Counted from the first letter of the stretch, positions 9,875-20,813 are shown. The stretch is DNA of 64,000 bases from Albugo candida (GCA_040437565.1 JBDOQK010000025.1:362265-426264), one strand, 5' to 3'. The notes: a model not told the origin generated them from the sequence alone. Numbers and translations: made by a program.

Positions 9875-11938
9875 ATGGATGCAGTCGAAGAATTCAATGA
9901 CGTGTTTGGTGTCTCAATTCGATTTCGATTTCAATCACGGCGACCAATTCATCCCGACGCGAAAACGAAACTGGGAATGATACAATCACACTCGAAATTG
10001 TATCAGTATATCCAATCGCTGTTTGACTCCCAATCAGCCAAACAGATTCGCGCTATCTTCCGCAATCGAAGAAACCAGTGGCTCCATCCAAGCGGGCTTC
10101 AAAGTGGCGCGACCAGTGTTCTATGCATCTTTTTTCTTCATATTGCAAGTAAGAATCCTCCGCTTCGAAGAACTATCCTGTTCCTATTTTTCGACGCGCT
10201 TTTTTTCCATTGCGATGTATACGGAGAATCCGATGTTTCGTGTCGCATGCAGACATTCCAGTCCGTTCTCTCATTTCATGAAATGAAATGTTTTGTGCGT
10301 TGGGAAGCGCTGATCTCTTTTTTCAAGCGACTACTTCGTCTAAGCACAGATTCGATGGCCATTTTCCAAGAATGGATGAAAACTAGTTCGGCTGGACGAG
10401 CTTCTAATTGCGTTTTTGCGCACCTAAGCGGCGTGGAACAACTTTTGAACGAGTATACACACTCAACGGCCATTTACGGCGGGCCATTACAACTTGAAAT
10501 TATACAGTGCTTTTTGCAGTTTATATTGGAGTGTGAGCTATTGCCTCAATGCAAACCATTGCAACAGGTAAATGCTTGCATTAACGACCGATTGTATCAA
10601 TGGTTTTTCAGCAAGTTTCAATGCATCGCTACAATCGACTTCAATTCTGTATGGAGGCAATCACTATTTAAGTTGATGGAGAGAACCTCTGTATTGTATC
10701 AGCATCAACGAGTTAGCGATGTGAATGTTGCTGCAGTCTTTGTACTTGGTATCAAAACGATTTCCGAGCAAACCTTTCTCAACTTATACGATGGCTGGTT
10801 CAAGATCTGTAAATCGGTAGCTTTGAACCACGAAAACGGCGGGTTGGAACGATACAAAACGCATTTGCTCGTGCTCGTCGGAATTAGTGCTCACTGTCAA
10901 ACGATGGATGTCAAAAGGGTTCTGGAACTTTTGCTTGAAATGACATCCTTCATTCGTAGAAACACTTCATATCTGTATGAGACTCAATTTGTCTTGTTCC
11001 TTATCGTTTACCTTGCGGTTTGCAGCCAAACTTCATTGAACACCCTCAAACCAGATGCAAAGTTATTGCTCCAGGAATTCCGACTACAATTTCTCAGTGT
11101 GTTAGTTCCTCAACAAAGTCATTTGTACCGTTGTTTTCAGTCTCATAGCGTCTTCACACTGAAATCCAAAAAAGAACTTTGGCGCAAATGGTTTGATATT
11201 GAGCATCAAGAAGACCTCAATCGAAATTGGTCATCGGGCGATATTGAAGACGCTCTCGCATTCCGAAGACAATTCAAAGCAATCTCTTCGTGTATCCCAT
11301 TACAAAGCCTTCAGCAATGGCCACATATGAAAGCGTTTCTCTCAACACAGCATCAACCACCTTCTTGTCGATTACTCACGACGAAGAAAAAGTTGATACT
11401 GCTCATGCAACCGCCTCCACACATTGAAGAAACGCCCGCGCAGCGTATGTCAGAGATGCTTCCGGATGAGCTTCTTATGCGGATTTTTTTATTTCTAAGC
11501 GCCAAACGGCTGTGCCGAATAGCGTCAGTGAACAAACAATGTCACGAGCTTATATGCGGTACAAAAGTATGGACACAAAATGTATGGAAAGCGTTATATT
11601 TCAGATCGACATTTTGTGGATCAGTCTTAACGGGACGTACCCGGTGTCCCCATGGTCCCTTATTCCATCATCAGTGGGCTCAAATGTACCAAGACCGGTT
11701 TTTGGCTATGCGCAAAATGATGCGAAGACGGGTAAAACGAGATTCCTGTAGTTTACGTATGTGTTTGGTTTGTGGATGTCATCGTATCCTTAAAAGTATA
11801 GAGCTGGACTCTCATTTAGCACTTCATGCAAAATACACATGCACCCTACCGCTTTGTAATGCGACGTTTCTTGCGAAAACCGCATTGTTAACACATCAAC
11901 GAAACCATACGAAAAAAAGGAAACGTGGTGGTACATAG
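9875..11938 (+). CDS. F-box protein with C-terminal C2H2-like zinc fingers
   Basis: A single exon of 687 aa from ATG at 9875. The first ~520 residues are helical and unrecognised. An F-box follows (MLPDELLMRIFLFLSAKRL ... VWTQNVWKALY, about residues 530-580), then two Cys/His clusters: CLVCGCH...H...H and CTLPLCNATF...H...H, with a basic tail KKRKRGG. F-box proteins recruit substrates to SCF ubiquitin ligases through Skp1; zinc fingers may bind nucleic acid or the substrate. No family name is assigned. It shares a 42-bp divergent promoter with the DHHC gene. Confidence 0.75.
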   Translation: MDAVEEFNDVFGVSIRFRFQSRRPIHPDAKTKLGMIQSHSKLYQYIQSLFDSQSAKQIRAIFRNRRNQWLHPSGLQSGATSVLCIFFLHIASKNPPLRRTILFLFFDALFFHCDVYGESDVSCRMQTFQSVLSFHEMKCFVRWEALISFFKRLLRLSTDSMAIFQEWMKTSSAGRASNCVFAHLSGVEQLLNEYTHSTAIYGGPLQLEIIQCFLQFILECELLPQCKPLQQVNACINDRLYQWFFSKFQCIATIDFNSVWRQSLFKLMERTSVLYQHQRVSDVNVAAVFVLGIKTISEQTFLNLYDGWFKICKSVALNHENGGLERYKTHLLVLVGISAHCQTMDVKRVLELLLEMTSFIRRNTSYLYETQFVLFLIVYLAVCSQTSLNTLKPDAKLLLQEFRLQFLSVLVPQQSHLYRCFQSHSVFTLKSKKELWRKWFDIEHQEDLNRNWSSGDIEDALAFRRQFKAISSCIPLQSLQQWPHMKAFLSTQHQPPSCRLLTTKKKLILLMQPPPHIEETPAQRMSEMLPDELLMRIFLFLSAKRLCRIASVNKQCHELICGTKVWTQNVWKALYFRSTFCGSVLTGRTRCPHGPLFHHQWAQMYQDRFLAMRKMMRRRVKRDSCSLRMCLVCGCHRILKSIELDSHLALHAKYTCTLPLCNATFLAKTALLTHQRNHTKKRKRGGT

Positions 11939-12053
11939 AGGGACATTCTGGTACACGCGTACGAGCTGATTATCTGACTCGTCAAGATATAATTAGTGGG
12001 ACGGAAGGGAAACGTTCCACCCTAAAGGGGACCAAAGACATTGTGAAGTAATT

Positions 12054-13011
12054 ATGTACTCTATGGAATCAGACAAGCAGCACACAGAAAATTTGGACAG
12101 CACCTTGAACGAGATACGCAATACTCATCACGTTATCATCAAGAATATCGCAAGACTGCAAGAGCGCACAAAAGAGATTCTACAAGGTACCGATCGTTCG
12201 TTTTATTCACCCGACACAATCTAATGCAGACCAATCAGAACACGAAAAGGACATACGTAGCATGTGCGAAGCAAAACTTGAGGCGCAAAAAGATATGCAA
12301 GAAACAAATACATGCGTTCAATCCAATGATGATGTCTCGTACTGGGTTGGAAAAACCCAACAGCTTAATGTTCAGGTGGAGTGGGGTCGAGAGCTTGCGA
12401 CTCGGTTGAATACACTGAATCAAAATTTGATGAAAGAAAATCAATGTCTTAAGATTGAAAACTCGACACAGAAACAAGAGTGTGAGTTTTTAATGAAGCA
12501 AATTGTCAACGTTAAAAAAGAAAACGGACGATTACGGTCGCATTTCGAAGAAACGAGATGTGAAATTGAAGCGTCAAAAGGTTTGAAAAAGAGTATCATG
12601 TCAGTGTCTACGAGTGCATTACCGCACGTCAAGCCATCGGAATGGAATTTTATTGCCCGCAACACCCAACGCCCCGCGTCCGCAAAAAAGTGTTCAAACG
12701 ACATGAAGTCGATGGGTACAGTCCCGGATACACGCTACAAAGAAATTATCAAGCGTCTAAAACGACTTTTGGAGACTGAACGTCAAAATTTGCAAAATGT
12801 ACGCACTTTATACACTTCGCACCAACAGAATCGAACCGAACTTGAGAACCTTATCGAAGCTTGTGTGAACGACATTCGATTACGGCGGAATCAGCCGGCT
12901 CAAAACAGTAATGAGCTTGACAGAAAAGAACGTAAAGCTCTGATGAAAAAATTATGCAAACAAGAACGAATTTTACAACTATTATCGGCTGCAATCCACA
13001 CGTCGACGTGA
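12054..13011 (+). CDS. Coiled-coil protein of unknown function
   Basis: Two exons (12054-12186, 12230-13011) give 304 aa, rich in E/K/Q with long heptad stretches through residues 1-150 and 215-300. The conserved-looking C-terminal half contains RYKEIIKRLKRLLETERQNL and ELENLIEACVNDIR, in the style of cilium/centrosome coiled-coil proteins, but no named family is certain. The exon 1 ATG is preceded by an in-frame stop and the splice phase is exact, so the model is firmer than the function. Confidence 0.65.
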
Positions 13012-14079
13012 AGCACATTGCAGTGTCTTTTGGACATTGACGTTTGGACGACACGAAAACGCCATTGTATGCGCGACTACGTCAAAATTTGTTCGTCGTT
13101 GTCGCTGGCACCACGAAATGTTGTCTATTCAGAACGAAAACGTTCATGTCCGCTGACTGCAAATTAGTATGATCGGATACGATGCACATTGGCGCCCGAG
13201 TGTCGAGGCGAAAGTACGTGCACATTGTGTAGAGCGCACTTATCTAGAGCGACTGCTACACTAGACGATGTTGAAGAGCCGTAACAGCCACGTGGTAAAA
13301 TATTGCAGCTACATTGCATGAACCGTTGAATACGGTTTCAGTACGTTATAGAGACATGTTATGAAAGCGACATCTTGAAACTGTCATTTTAATTTCTTCA
13401 AGCTCGATACGTTAATTTTGACATATAGATGGCGTAGACGTTAATTATGATAAGATGTGTAGGTGTGCGACTGTGATGGGACATCATGTGGATGCGCCGA
13501 CATTTGATCGCGTGTTTTTATGTTGCACAAAAATGTGTCTGTGAAATAGTATTTACGAATCGGTACGATAGAGTATGTTAAGATTCCAAATGTCGCAAGT
13601 TTCTTGACATGCAAAACATATGTTGTCGCATGAATTGCAGTCAAATTCTTACCGTAACAGAATTACAATTATTTTAACCCATCCGTTTCAAAATTCGTTA
13701 CCAAAAGAAAGAAAAACAAAAAAGAAGAAAAATGATCTGAATCAGTCCATCCTGCCAATTTTTTGAATTATGAAACTACTATCGTCTCATACTTTAGACA
13801 GTATACTCTTCAAGATTGTATCATCGTCCTAGGTGCGGGTCTAGATTTTTAGAAAAAGAAACGCGTTTGATGCAGATGAAAATAGTAACTACCGACTAAA
13901 AGGTATACAAACATTCAGTACCATACGCTTGACACTTTTGCTTCAACAAAATATAAAAGAAATCCAAAAAGAGTGAAGGATATTGGCAATACAAACAGAT
14001 CCTTTTCGGTCGTCTTCATTCCTTCTTTTTAGTACTCGAGCAAAAACACTAAAGTATTAAAGTTTTGTTAACTTATGCG
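13012..14079. other. 1.07-kb intergenic region, nothing recognised
   Basis: Between two plus-strand genes. It contains A/T-rich stretches and short chance frames only. The 3' half probably holds the promoter of the RWP-RK gene. No tRNA, repeat or splice-supported exon was found by eye. Confidence 0.5.
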
Positions 14080-15222
14080 ATGGGTCGACCACAGTTGGTC
14101 AAGATCACAACCGATAATACAAACAAACTCAATGAACACGTTTCCATCGAAACGCCAACAAACTCGTTCTCGGAACACTCGCCTTGTGCTTTTCATTTGA
14201 CACCAAAAAGTAATATGAAAAGTAAAACTGAATCAATCGCTTTGATACGTGCTTCAGGAATGACAAAATTGAGCAGAGGATCTCCGTATTCGCATCCACT
14301 TCATTCCATGCCGAAAAAGTCCATGTCGCTACCGGTTGACTATAACCCTGCAAGCGCTAATTTTGAAGCATTCAGTCTGAATTTTCATTTGCCGTTGAAA
14401 ATCGCAGCAGAGAAATTCGGAGTTCGAGCGACCGCATTTAAGAAGCGTTGTCGAGCTATTGGAATACGTCATTGGCCGTATCGTAAAGTTCGAAGCTTGA
14501 GGCGATCTTTACAAGAGCTGAGTCGTTGTAAGGAGCAAGGAACATTGAGTGACAAACAGCAGTACCAGCTTTCTATCTTCAAGAAGCAATTAGATCGACT
14601 GATGGCTCCAGAAACATATGGGATCGATCCTTCCGGCCGAATCACTGTGTCAATGAATACCTTTGATTCAGACGAATTCAATGAAGATTCACAAGATGAA
14701 GAAATGTACCCAAACATACAAAGTCCAAGTTACGGTGCCACATTAGATGATTGTACCATTAGCCCCGCTGAAGGGGACAAATCGTTTGGTGATTTTTCAG
14801 CGTTGGGACATTTACGTTCATTTCGAAAAGAATCGTCCGCCGGAATGTATGACACACAATTGTACCGCTCAAATGGCACACATACATTCAAATGTTTGAA
14901 CGATTCCGCAATGAATTCCGATGCCAAAGACAAGCTTCAGTTCACGTCGTACGACCATTATTTACATGCCAGCGATCCACAAAGTAAGTCAATTGCACGA
15001 AATCGAAACAATTTGTCTTTTGGTACGTTTACAAACTCCGACGAAAATGCTCAGCCGTCCACCGGATACGGCTACGATCTCATGACGAACGAGTTCAAAT
15101 ACGACGTGCGCTCTCTCGCAGACGATTCGCTCGCGGAATCCCACGGAATTGATTATGCCAGCGAAAGGTTTTTCGACGATGTTTTTCTACAAATCTCTCC
15201 GGATTATGGATGTCTAGTCTAA
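14080..15222 (+). CDS. RWP-RK domain transcription factor
   Basis: A single exon; the first ATG of the frame is at 14080, giving 380 aa. The RWP-RK domain lies at about residues 98-145: FSLNFHLPLKIAAEKFGV, TAFKKRCRAIGI, then the signature in the form HWPYRK. RWP-RK proteins are DNA-binding regulators of plants, algae and stramenopiles (nitrogen response, gametogenesis). The rest is Ser/Asp-rich and probably disordered, with acidic stretches that could activate transcription. Stramenopile-type replacement of RWPYRK by HWPYRK. Targets cannot be inferred. Confidence 0.92.
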   Translation: MGRPQLVKITTDNTNKLNEHVSIETPTNSFSEHSPCAFHLTPKSNMKSKTESIALIRASGMTKLSRGSPYSHPLHSMPKKSMSLPVDYNPASANFEAFSLNFHLPLKIAAEKFGVRATAFKKRCRAIGIRHWPYRKVRSLRRSLQELSRCKEQGTLSDKQQYQLSIFKKQLDRLMAPETYGIDPSGRITVSMNTFDSDEFNEDSQDEEMYPNIQSPSYGATLDDCTISPAEGDKSFGDFSALGHLRSFRKESSAGMYDTQLYRSNGTHTFKCLNDSAMNSDAKDKLQFTSYDHYLHASDPQSKSIARNRNNLSFGTFTNSDENAQPSTGYGYDLMTNEFKYDVRSLADDSLAESHGIDYASERFFDDVFLQISPDYGCLV

Positions 15223-15278
15223 GTACATTGCGTGATATATACAAGAAGCAAAATACGAAAATGTTTTTGTATTGTATT

Positions 15279-16628
15279 CTAGTATTCTTCTCCTAGCTCT
15301 TCATCTTCGCCGTCCGCGGTCTCAGCGCTAACTTCCTCATAGTCTTTTTCCAATGCAGCCAAATCTTCGCGCGCTTCCGAAAACTCCCCTTCTTCCATTC
15401 CCTCGCCAACATACCAATGCACGAAAGCCCGTTTTGCGTACATCAAATCAAATTTGTGATCAATGCGTGAAAATACTTCTGCAATGGCACTCGTATTGGA
15501 AATCATGCACACAGCACGCTGAACGCGAGCCAAATCACCGCCAGGGACCACTGTCGGTGGTTGATAATTGATTCCGCACTTGAATCCGGTCGGACACCAG
15601 TCCACAAATTGAATCGTGCGTTTTGTTTTGATTGTCGCCACAGCCGCATTCACGTCTTTCGGCACAACATCTCCTCTGTACATAAGACAGGTTGCCATGT
15701 ACTTTCCGTGACGAGGATCGCATTTGGCCATCATAGAACCTGGCTCGAACGCCGAACTTGTTATTTCCGCCACCGATAACTGTTCGTGATACGCTTTCTC
15801 CGCGGATATAACTGGAGCATACGAACTCAACATGAAATGAATACGAGGATACGGCACCAAATTCGTCTGAAATTCTGTGATATCGACATTTAAAGAGCCG
15901 TCAAATCGTAGCGAAGTGGTCAGAGAAGAGATCACTTGAGCAATGAGACGATTTAGATTGGTGTACGATGGACGCTCGATATCCAAGGAGCGACGACAAA
16001 TGTCATAAATTGCTTCATTATCCAACATCACAGCGACATCAGTGTGCTCCAGTAGAGAATGAGTCGATAGAACCGAGTTGTATGGCTCTACAACTGCTGT
16101 AGAGACTTGTGGGGAAGGATAAATTGTGAATCCAAGCTTCGATTTGCGCCCGTAATCCACCGATAATCTCTCCAGCAAAAGTGACCCAAGCCCTGAACCG
16201 GTTCCACCACCAACAGCATTGAATACCATAAAGCCTTGTAATCCTGTGCAGTTATCAGCCAACTTGCGAATTCGATCCAATACTAAATCTACCACCTCTT
16301 TACCAATTGTGTAATGCCCACGCGCGTAATTGTTCGCTGCATCCTCTTTTCCAGAAATAATTTGCTCTGGATGGTATAATTGCCGATAAATTCCGGTTCG
16401 GACTTCATCACAGACGGTTGGCTCTAAATCGACGAACACAGCACGAGGAACGTGTTTTCCAGCGCTCGTTTCAGAGAAAAACGTCGAGAAGGAATCATCA
16501 CCACCCATTGAGCTCTCCGATGTCGACCCATTTGCCTCGATTCCGTGCTCCAAACAATATAATTCCCAGCACGCATTTCCAACTTGTATTCCACCTTGTC
16601 CCAAATGAATGGATAGAATTTCACGCAT
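15279..16628 (-). CDS. Divergent alpha-tubulin
   Basis: An intron-less frame of 449 aa (alpha-tubulin ~450) with the GTP-binding signature [18 protein letters not shown], the catalytic Glu in [30 protein letters not shown] and the EEY C-terminus. It forms the microtubule heterodimer with beta-tubulin. Unlike canonical alpha-tubulin, the first lines diverge ([13 protein letters not shown]) and the Lys40 acetylation loop is shortened and replaced by Ser-rich sequence ([11 protein letters not shown]). This suggests a specialised isotype. Reading direction is convergent with the RWP-RK gene (57 bp between stops). Confidence 0.97.
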   Translation of the reverse strand: MREILSIHLGQGGIQVGNACWELYCLEHGIEANGSTSESSMGGDDSFSTFFSETSAGKHVPRAVFVDLEPTVCDEVRTGIYRQLYHPEQIISGKEDAANNYARGHYTIGKEVVDLVLDRIRKLADNCTGLQGFMVFNAVGGGTGSGLGSLLLERLSVDYGRKSKLGFTIYPSPQVSTAVVEPYNSVLSTHSLLEHTDVAVMLDNEAIYDICRRSLDIERPSYTNLNRLIAQVISSLTTSLRFDGSLNVDITEFQTNLVPYPRIHFMLSSYAPVISAEKAYHEQLSVAEITSSAFEPGSMMAKCDPRHGKYMATCLMYRGDVVPKDVNAAVATIKTKRTIQFVDWCPTGFKCGINYQPPTVVPGGDLARVQRAVCMISNTSAIAEVFSRIDHKFDLMYAKRAFVHWYVGEGMEEGEFSEAREDLAALEKDYEEVSAETADGEDEELGEEY

Positions 16629-17032
16629 TATTCAGATTGTTGCGTATGAGGCTGCTTAAGAGTGAAAGGATGCAAGCTTGCGTGTATTTCGAGTTGTGAG
16701 AGCAATTGGTTGCACTGGCGCGAGAATACGAAGCGAAGAAAAAGAGTCGAATGTGAGGACGAGACGATGTTGGGAAGGCTATCGAGCAGTTAACAGGTAA
16801 GAATAAGGTTTGACCAATCATCAACAAATAAATGTTTAATTATAACATGATAAGAAGCTGTGATATGGATTTTGATTGGTTGTTATTAATTAAGGACGGT
16901 GACAATAACTCTTTCAAATAGAAAAGACTTGATAAAAATAAGTATGTCAGCTGTAGAAGAAGGTTTGATTGGTTGGTATGAATAGATGGTCTGGTTGCTT
17001 AAATGTGCTTGATTTAGAAAAATGTTGACGGA
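16629..17032. promoter_or_regulatory. Shared divergent promoter of alpha-tubulin and F-box/JmjC genes
   Basis: 404 bp between two divergent start codons with no coding frame. The A/T-rich half is next to the JmjC start. There is no clear TATA box or named motif; the function is inferred from position. Confidence 0.4.
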
Positions 17033-18541
17033 ATGTTCGCTCTCGCGGACCATCCGATCGCCATCGAAAAGCTTCCAAACACCCAAACCAAGCGCCAAAA
17101 ATCGGGACTTTCACCATGCCAATCATCTCAAGCGATCTCCAATACTGATTGTAAAACCTTGTTTCGCCATCCACTTGGTCTGAAGCCTTCAGGAAACTTG
17201 TACGAAGACTTTTATCGAGGAAGAAAATGCATTCGCGGCAAAAGCCTTGGGCCCTTCTTTACAGCCTTACCAGACGAGCAGTTGCTATTAATTCTAAGTA
17301 TGCTGAATGCGAGCGACCTACTTTTTTTTGGTACTTGCAGTCGAGCTTTCTACGTTTTGTGCTCCCACGACGAACTTTGGCGAGCGCTCGTCCTGGAAGA
17401 ATTGAATGGAGGCTTTTCAATTCAAAAGACATGGAAAAGCTCTTACATTTGCACCAAAGCTGGCACAACGCAATGGAAAATAGCTAAAATTCAAGTACCC
17501 GGCTTGTATTCGGATGTGTTTTTCCAGTCATTTTATTGCGCCCAAACTCCCATACGAGCAGAATGGCTTTGCGTTGAAACTCTAGATCGAATCGATGCTT
17601 CCTCGTTACCTATGTCAAAGTTTACAGAGCTCTACGATATTAGAAACCGTCCGGTTATTCTCAAAAACGCGACAACACATTGGCCAGCGCTCAAGAAATG
17701 GACCTCCGACTCGTATTTGATTCAAACCTGCCAAGAAAAAACATTGAATGCAGGCGGGTACGCGTTCACAATCGAAAACTATTTGAAGTACTGCCGTACG
17801 CTAAGAGACGATCAGCCGCTGTGCATTTTCGACAAGGACTTTGCTGCCAAGATCCCGTCACTTGCTCTCGACTACGACGTTCCTCAGTATTTCCAGCACG
17901 ACCTGGGCGCTCTATTAGGTCAGGAATTTCGACCTGATTATCGATGGCTTATCATCGGACCGGAACGTTCAGGATCCACATTTCACATCGATCCTAATGC
18001 TACAAATGCATGGAATGCGGTCATCAAGGGAGCTAAAAAATGGATTCTCTTCCCTCCAAAATGCACTCCCCCCGGCGTTTTTCCTAGTGAGGATCAGAGT
18101 GTTGTCTCGACGCCAATATCTCTAATGGAATGGTTTTTGACGTTTTATGCTGAAATAGGCAAACTTCCGCCTCATCAACGGCCATTGGAAGGAATATGCC
18201 GCGCTGGAGAAGTGGTTTATGTTCCGCACGGATGGTGGCATCTGGTGCTCAATATTGAAGAATCGATCGCTATCACACAAAACTTTATAAGTGTTGGCAA
18301 TGTGAAAAGCGTTTTGCGTTTTTTGAGTGAAAAACCGGACCAAGTTTCAGGTTGTGCACATGAGATACGTCCTAAACTCAGCAGTATGCTCAAAGAGTTA
18401 TTGATGCAACATGAGCCCACCCTGATGGCGCAAATAGAAAAGGAAATGCGTACAAGCGAAGAGAAACGATCCCAATGGGGGAACGTATTGAAGGATCAAT
18501 CGTTCAATTTCTCCTTTCAGTTCGAAGAAGCAGTGCGATAA
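17033..18541 (+). CDS. F-box / JmjC oxygenase (JMJD6-like)
   Basis: A single exon of 502 aa. An F-box at about 76-122 (FFTALPDEQLLLILSMLNAS...LWRALVLEEL) is followed by a JmjC fold with the Fe(II) triad H318-x-D320 (STFHIDPNATNAW) and H403 (PHGWWHLVLN), plus NAVIKGAKKWILFPP for 2-oxoglutarate binding. It is related to JMJD6 lysyl-hydroxylase/arginine demethylases and the plant F-box JmjC proteins JMJ21/22. The F-box suggests assembly into an SCF complex. All metal ligands are present, so it is probably active; the substrate is unknown. Confidence 0.9.
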   Translation: MFALADHPIAIEKLPNTQTKRQKSGLSPCQSSQAISNTDCKTLFRHPLGLKPSGNLYEDFYRGRKCIRGKSLGPFFTALPDEQLLLILSMLNASDLLFFGTCSRAFYVLCSHDELWRALVLEELNGGFSIQKTWKSSYICTKAGTTQWKIAKIQVPGLYSDVFFQSFYCAQTPIRAEWLCVETLDRIDASSLPMSKFTELYDIRNRPVILKNATTHWPALKKWTSDSYLIQTCQEKTLNAGGYAFTIENYLKYCRTLRDDQPLCIFDKDFAAKIPSLALDYDVPQYFQHDLGALLGQEFRPDYRWLIIGPERSGSTFHIDPNATNAWNAVIKGAKKWILFPPKCTPPGVFPSEDQSVVSTPISLMEWFLTFYAEIGKLPPHQRPLEGICRAGEVVYVPHGWWHLVLNIEESIAITQNFISVGNVKSVLRFLSEKPDQVSGCAHEIRPKLSSMLKELLMQHEPTLMAQIEKEMRTSEEKRSQWGNVLKDQSFNFSFQFEEAVR

Positions 18542-18676
18542 ACGCTCTTATGATATGTGCGTTTTGCTTCAAGCAGTAGCTTTATTCAGTTTGCATGATC
18601 GTGTAATAAAATGAATCATTTTGGGTATTTATGTCGTAATGTCGTATACATTTGCCGATAAACGTAAGTATACCGA

Positions 18677-19012
18677 TCAACGCCTCACAATCAAAAGCAC
18701 AATTATGGCGATCGGTGTCGTTCGTGAAGTAGATCGAGCAATTGGAGCGGCCACAGCTTTACTATTTGGATTCGGAATTATGATGGTATGTTCAAAATCT
18801 ATTTCCATGTTATCATATTCAGAGTACCTATCGATTAGATTCGAGAATGCTTGCGCCCTCCAAACGATCGGTTCAAATGGAGCCAACTCATCGCCAGCAA
18901 ACCGGACCAATATCATCAGTGCGTTTATAACATTACGTCCTACCAAAACTATCTTCCCACGTAATTCAGGAGCAAATTTCATACTCTTCAGCTTCCTCTC
19001 TTCCAGCATTAC
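18677..19012 (-). CDS. Possible small unknown protein (hypothetical, strand uncertain)
   Basis: A minus frame from ATG at 19012 gives 111 aa with globular-looking content (FAPELRGKIVLVGRNVINAL, FAGDELAPFEPIVWRAQAF). The opposite strand is also open here (18711-19109), with a membrane-like start AIGVVREVDRAIGAATALL. Neither reading is recognised and only one is likely real. The region lies between the F-box/JmjC gene and the GFA-like gene. Confidence 0.3.
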   Translation of the reverse strand, partial: VMLEERKLKSMKFAPELRGKIVLVGRNVINALMILVRFAGDELAPFEPIVWRAQAFSNLIDRYSEYDNMEIDFEHTIIIPNPNSKAVAAPIARSTSRTTPIAIIVLLIVRR

Positions 19013-19053
19013 GGCTCCTGCGAATGTAGCGCGATGCGGTATCCGGCGCTGCG

Positions 19054-19637
19054 ATGCTCTCAATTCGTTATTCTCACTTGTGTGCAAGATTTCTGGTGTT
19101 AGCGCCTAAAATTGTGGACGCATTCGATGATTCAAATGCAATTTCTTGCAAAAAAGGGAGATTTCCATATTTGGTACCATCATTCCTGCAACCAATTTCG
19201 TAATTTTATACAATGTTGTTTCAGATTGTTCCCGTCTCGTGTTTCGATATGCTCAAGTCTTCGAGTGGTTTTGCCATTTACGAAACCTCGTCCGTTCAGC
19301 ATGTATTTTGCAGGAACTGCGGTACAGCATGTATCAAATTTCTCCAACGGTTGTGGAATCAACGCTCACTGTAGGCATCCACATTTTTCATTTCGATAAG
19401 AGCCAGTCAGAGCACGTAGCAGTGAATGTATTTTGTATGGAAGAAGACACATTTGATACATTACGCGTGCGTTCCTTTTCGGAATATTTCTACCAACACT
19501 GCCAACATGCCAAACGTATTCGAGTAGATTGTTTTTGTACCCAAAGGCTCTCGTCCAATGTACGGATCGCTTCCTCTTCGACCCACAAACGCACATGTAA
19601 TGAAATCACGTCAATCACGCTTTTGTTAAATCTTTGA
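19054..19637 (+). CDS. GFA / CENP-V-like zinc-binding protein, possibly degenerate
   Basis: Exons 19054-19173, 19225-19330 and 19375-19637 splice in phase. The product carries the GFA (glutathione-dependent formaldehyde-activating enzyme-like) layout: CARFLVLAP, SCKKGRFPYLIVP, then SSVQHVFCRNCGTA and HVAVNVFCMEEDTF. The second zinc knuckle (CRNC) is intact. The usual CHCG and CNCSIC motifs appear only as HLCA and SNAISC, so the first zinc site looks lost or the 5' exon is mis-set. The last exon may instead splice after about 19519 through a 31-nt intron into the next small gene. Confidence 0.5.
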
Positions 19638-20118
19638 AATCACAAAATTTCAGATATTAACGCGTCACAATCCGTCAAACGAGAAAGAATCTGATAAACC
19701 GATCGACACGCACCTGTAAGGTCGCGCTGAAGTCACCTTCCATGCATTAACTTGTTTATGCAGATACTTTCAAAAGCAGCTTATGATGTGGGCACATCTG
19801 GACAGCGAAGACTCCAACTGTCCGACTGCATCGGACGACTCACAGTCAACCACCTCAAGTACCCTCGCGACTGCAGAGGGACTGCATTCGCACTCCACGG
19901 TACGAGTTACCAGACTCTATTTAATTATTCATCACAGTTTCTTTTAAAGTGTCAGTTCACATCGGATGTTATGACAATGAAATCACAGCTCGAGTATTAC
20001 CTTAAGGTATGCATTCTTTATTTATTCAGAGCTATTATGCACCTACATTCATTTTTAGCGGCATCTCGAGCAGGAAGGAAGTCAGGTTGCAATGGAACAA
20101 TCCAACTTCGCTGTCTAG
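19558..20118 (+). CDS. Small protein of unknown function, five exons
   Basis: Exons 19558-19596, 19654-19715, 19764-19899, 19950-20006 and 20059-20118 give 117 aa with every junction GT-AG and in phase, which is unlikely by chance. The product is polar: a W-containing middle (KQLMMWAHLDSEDSN), a Ser/Thr-rich linker and a helical C-terminus (MKSQLEYYLKRHLEQEG). No family was recognised. The start overlaps the 3' end of the GFA-like frame. An alternative is that both are one gene, with a GFA domain fused to this tail, using a 31-nt intron at about 19520-19550. Confidence 0.55.
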
Positions 20119-20175
20119 TTTTGATCTAACTACATATATAACCATTATCTTTCTTTAACTCTGTAACTGATACCA

Positions 20176-20788
20176 ATGCCTGCATCACGCGATGATGATC
20201 ACTATGCGACGCTCGGAGTTGATCGGAACGCAGATATAGAGCAAATCAAAGCGGCATACCGCTCATTAGGTACCTGCACGTAATTGTTTTTGTTCGAATC
20301 GTCTAAGTGAACCATCCTGTCAAGCACTTGTTCATCACCCGGATCGTAAGGGGTCAACTAAAGCACGCGATCTGGTGAAAGAGTCGAAGATTAGGAGAAT
20401 CAATGCGGCCTATGACGTGTTGAGTAACGCGAATGATCGAAAAGCGTACGATCGCGAGAGATTTGGTGAGAGTTATTCAAACTTTAATGAAACGCGTTAC
20501 GGAAACACTGGGACGTATGCTGGGATGACGGAAGACGATGTAAATCGCATGTTTTCGGGGCTTAATACATTTGAGCGATTTACAACGGCTGAATATTATG
20601 CGCGTCGTTCGTACCGCGCTCCTATGGCAATAGGTAGAAGACGAACCAATTTAGAAGAAAGGAAAGCGTATCGTGCAACCCAATTACCATCCAAAGCTTC
20701 TTCATTGTGGCTGCTTCTACTTCCCGTTGGAATTGGCGGTCTTTGGATATATAACATTAATAGAGTTCGGAAAGCAGCACAGTCATAA
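20176..20788 (+). CDS. Membrane-anchored J-domain protein
   Basis: Exons 20176-20269 and 20325-20788 give 185 aa. The J domain is at residues 8-75 (HYATLGVDRNADIEQIKAAY, HPD at the loop, RINAAYDVLSNANDRKAYD). A Tyr/Arg-rich middle and one C-terminal membrane span (SLWLLLLPVGIGGLWIY) follow, with a short basic tail. The HPD tripeptide is intact, so it should stimulate an Hsp70 partner at a membrane, probably ER or mitochondrial; which one is not shown. Its stop is 25 bp from the stop of the convergent thiolase gene. Confidence 0.88.
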
Positions 20789-20813
20789 TACATACATTTG
20801 CGGCTGATTTGTT

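Noticed and set aside
13012-14079. Possible RNA genes in the large intergenic spacers
   Set aside because: No tRNA-like box A/B pair, cloverleaf or rRNA stretch was recognised by eye in any spacer.
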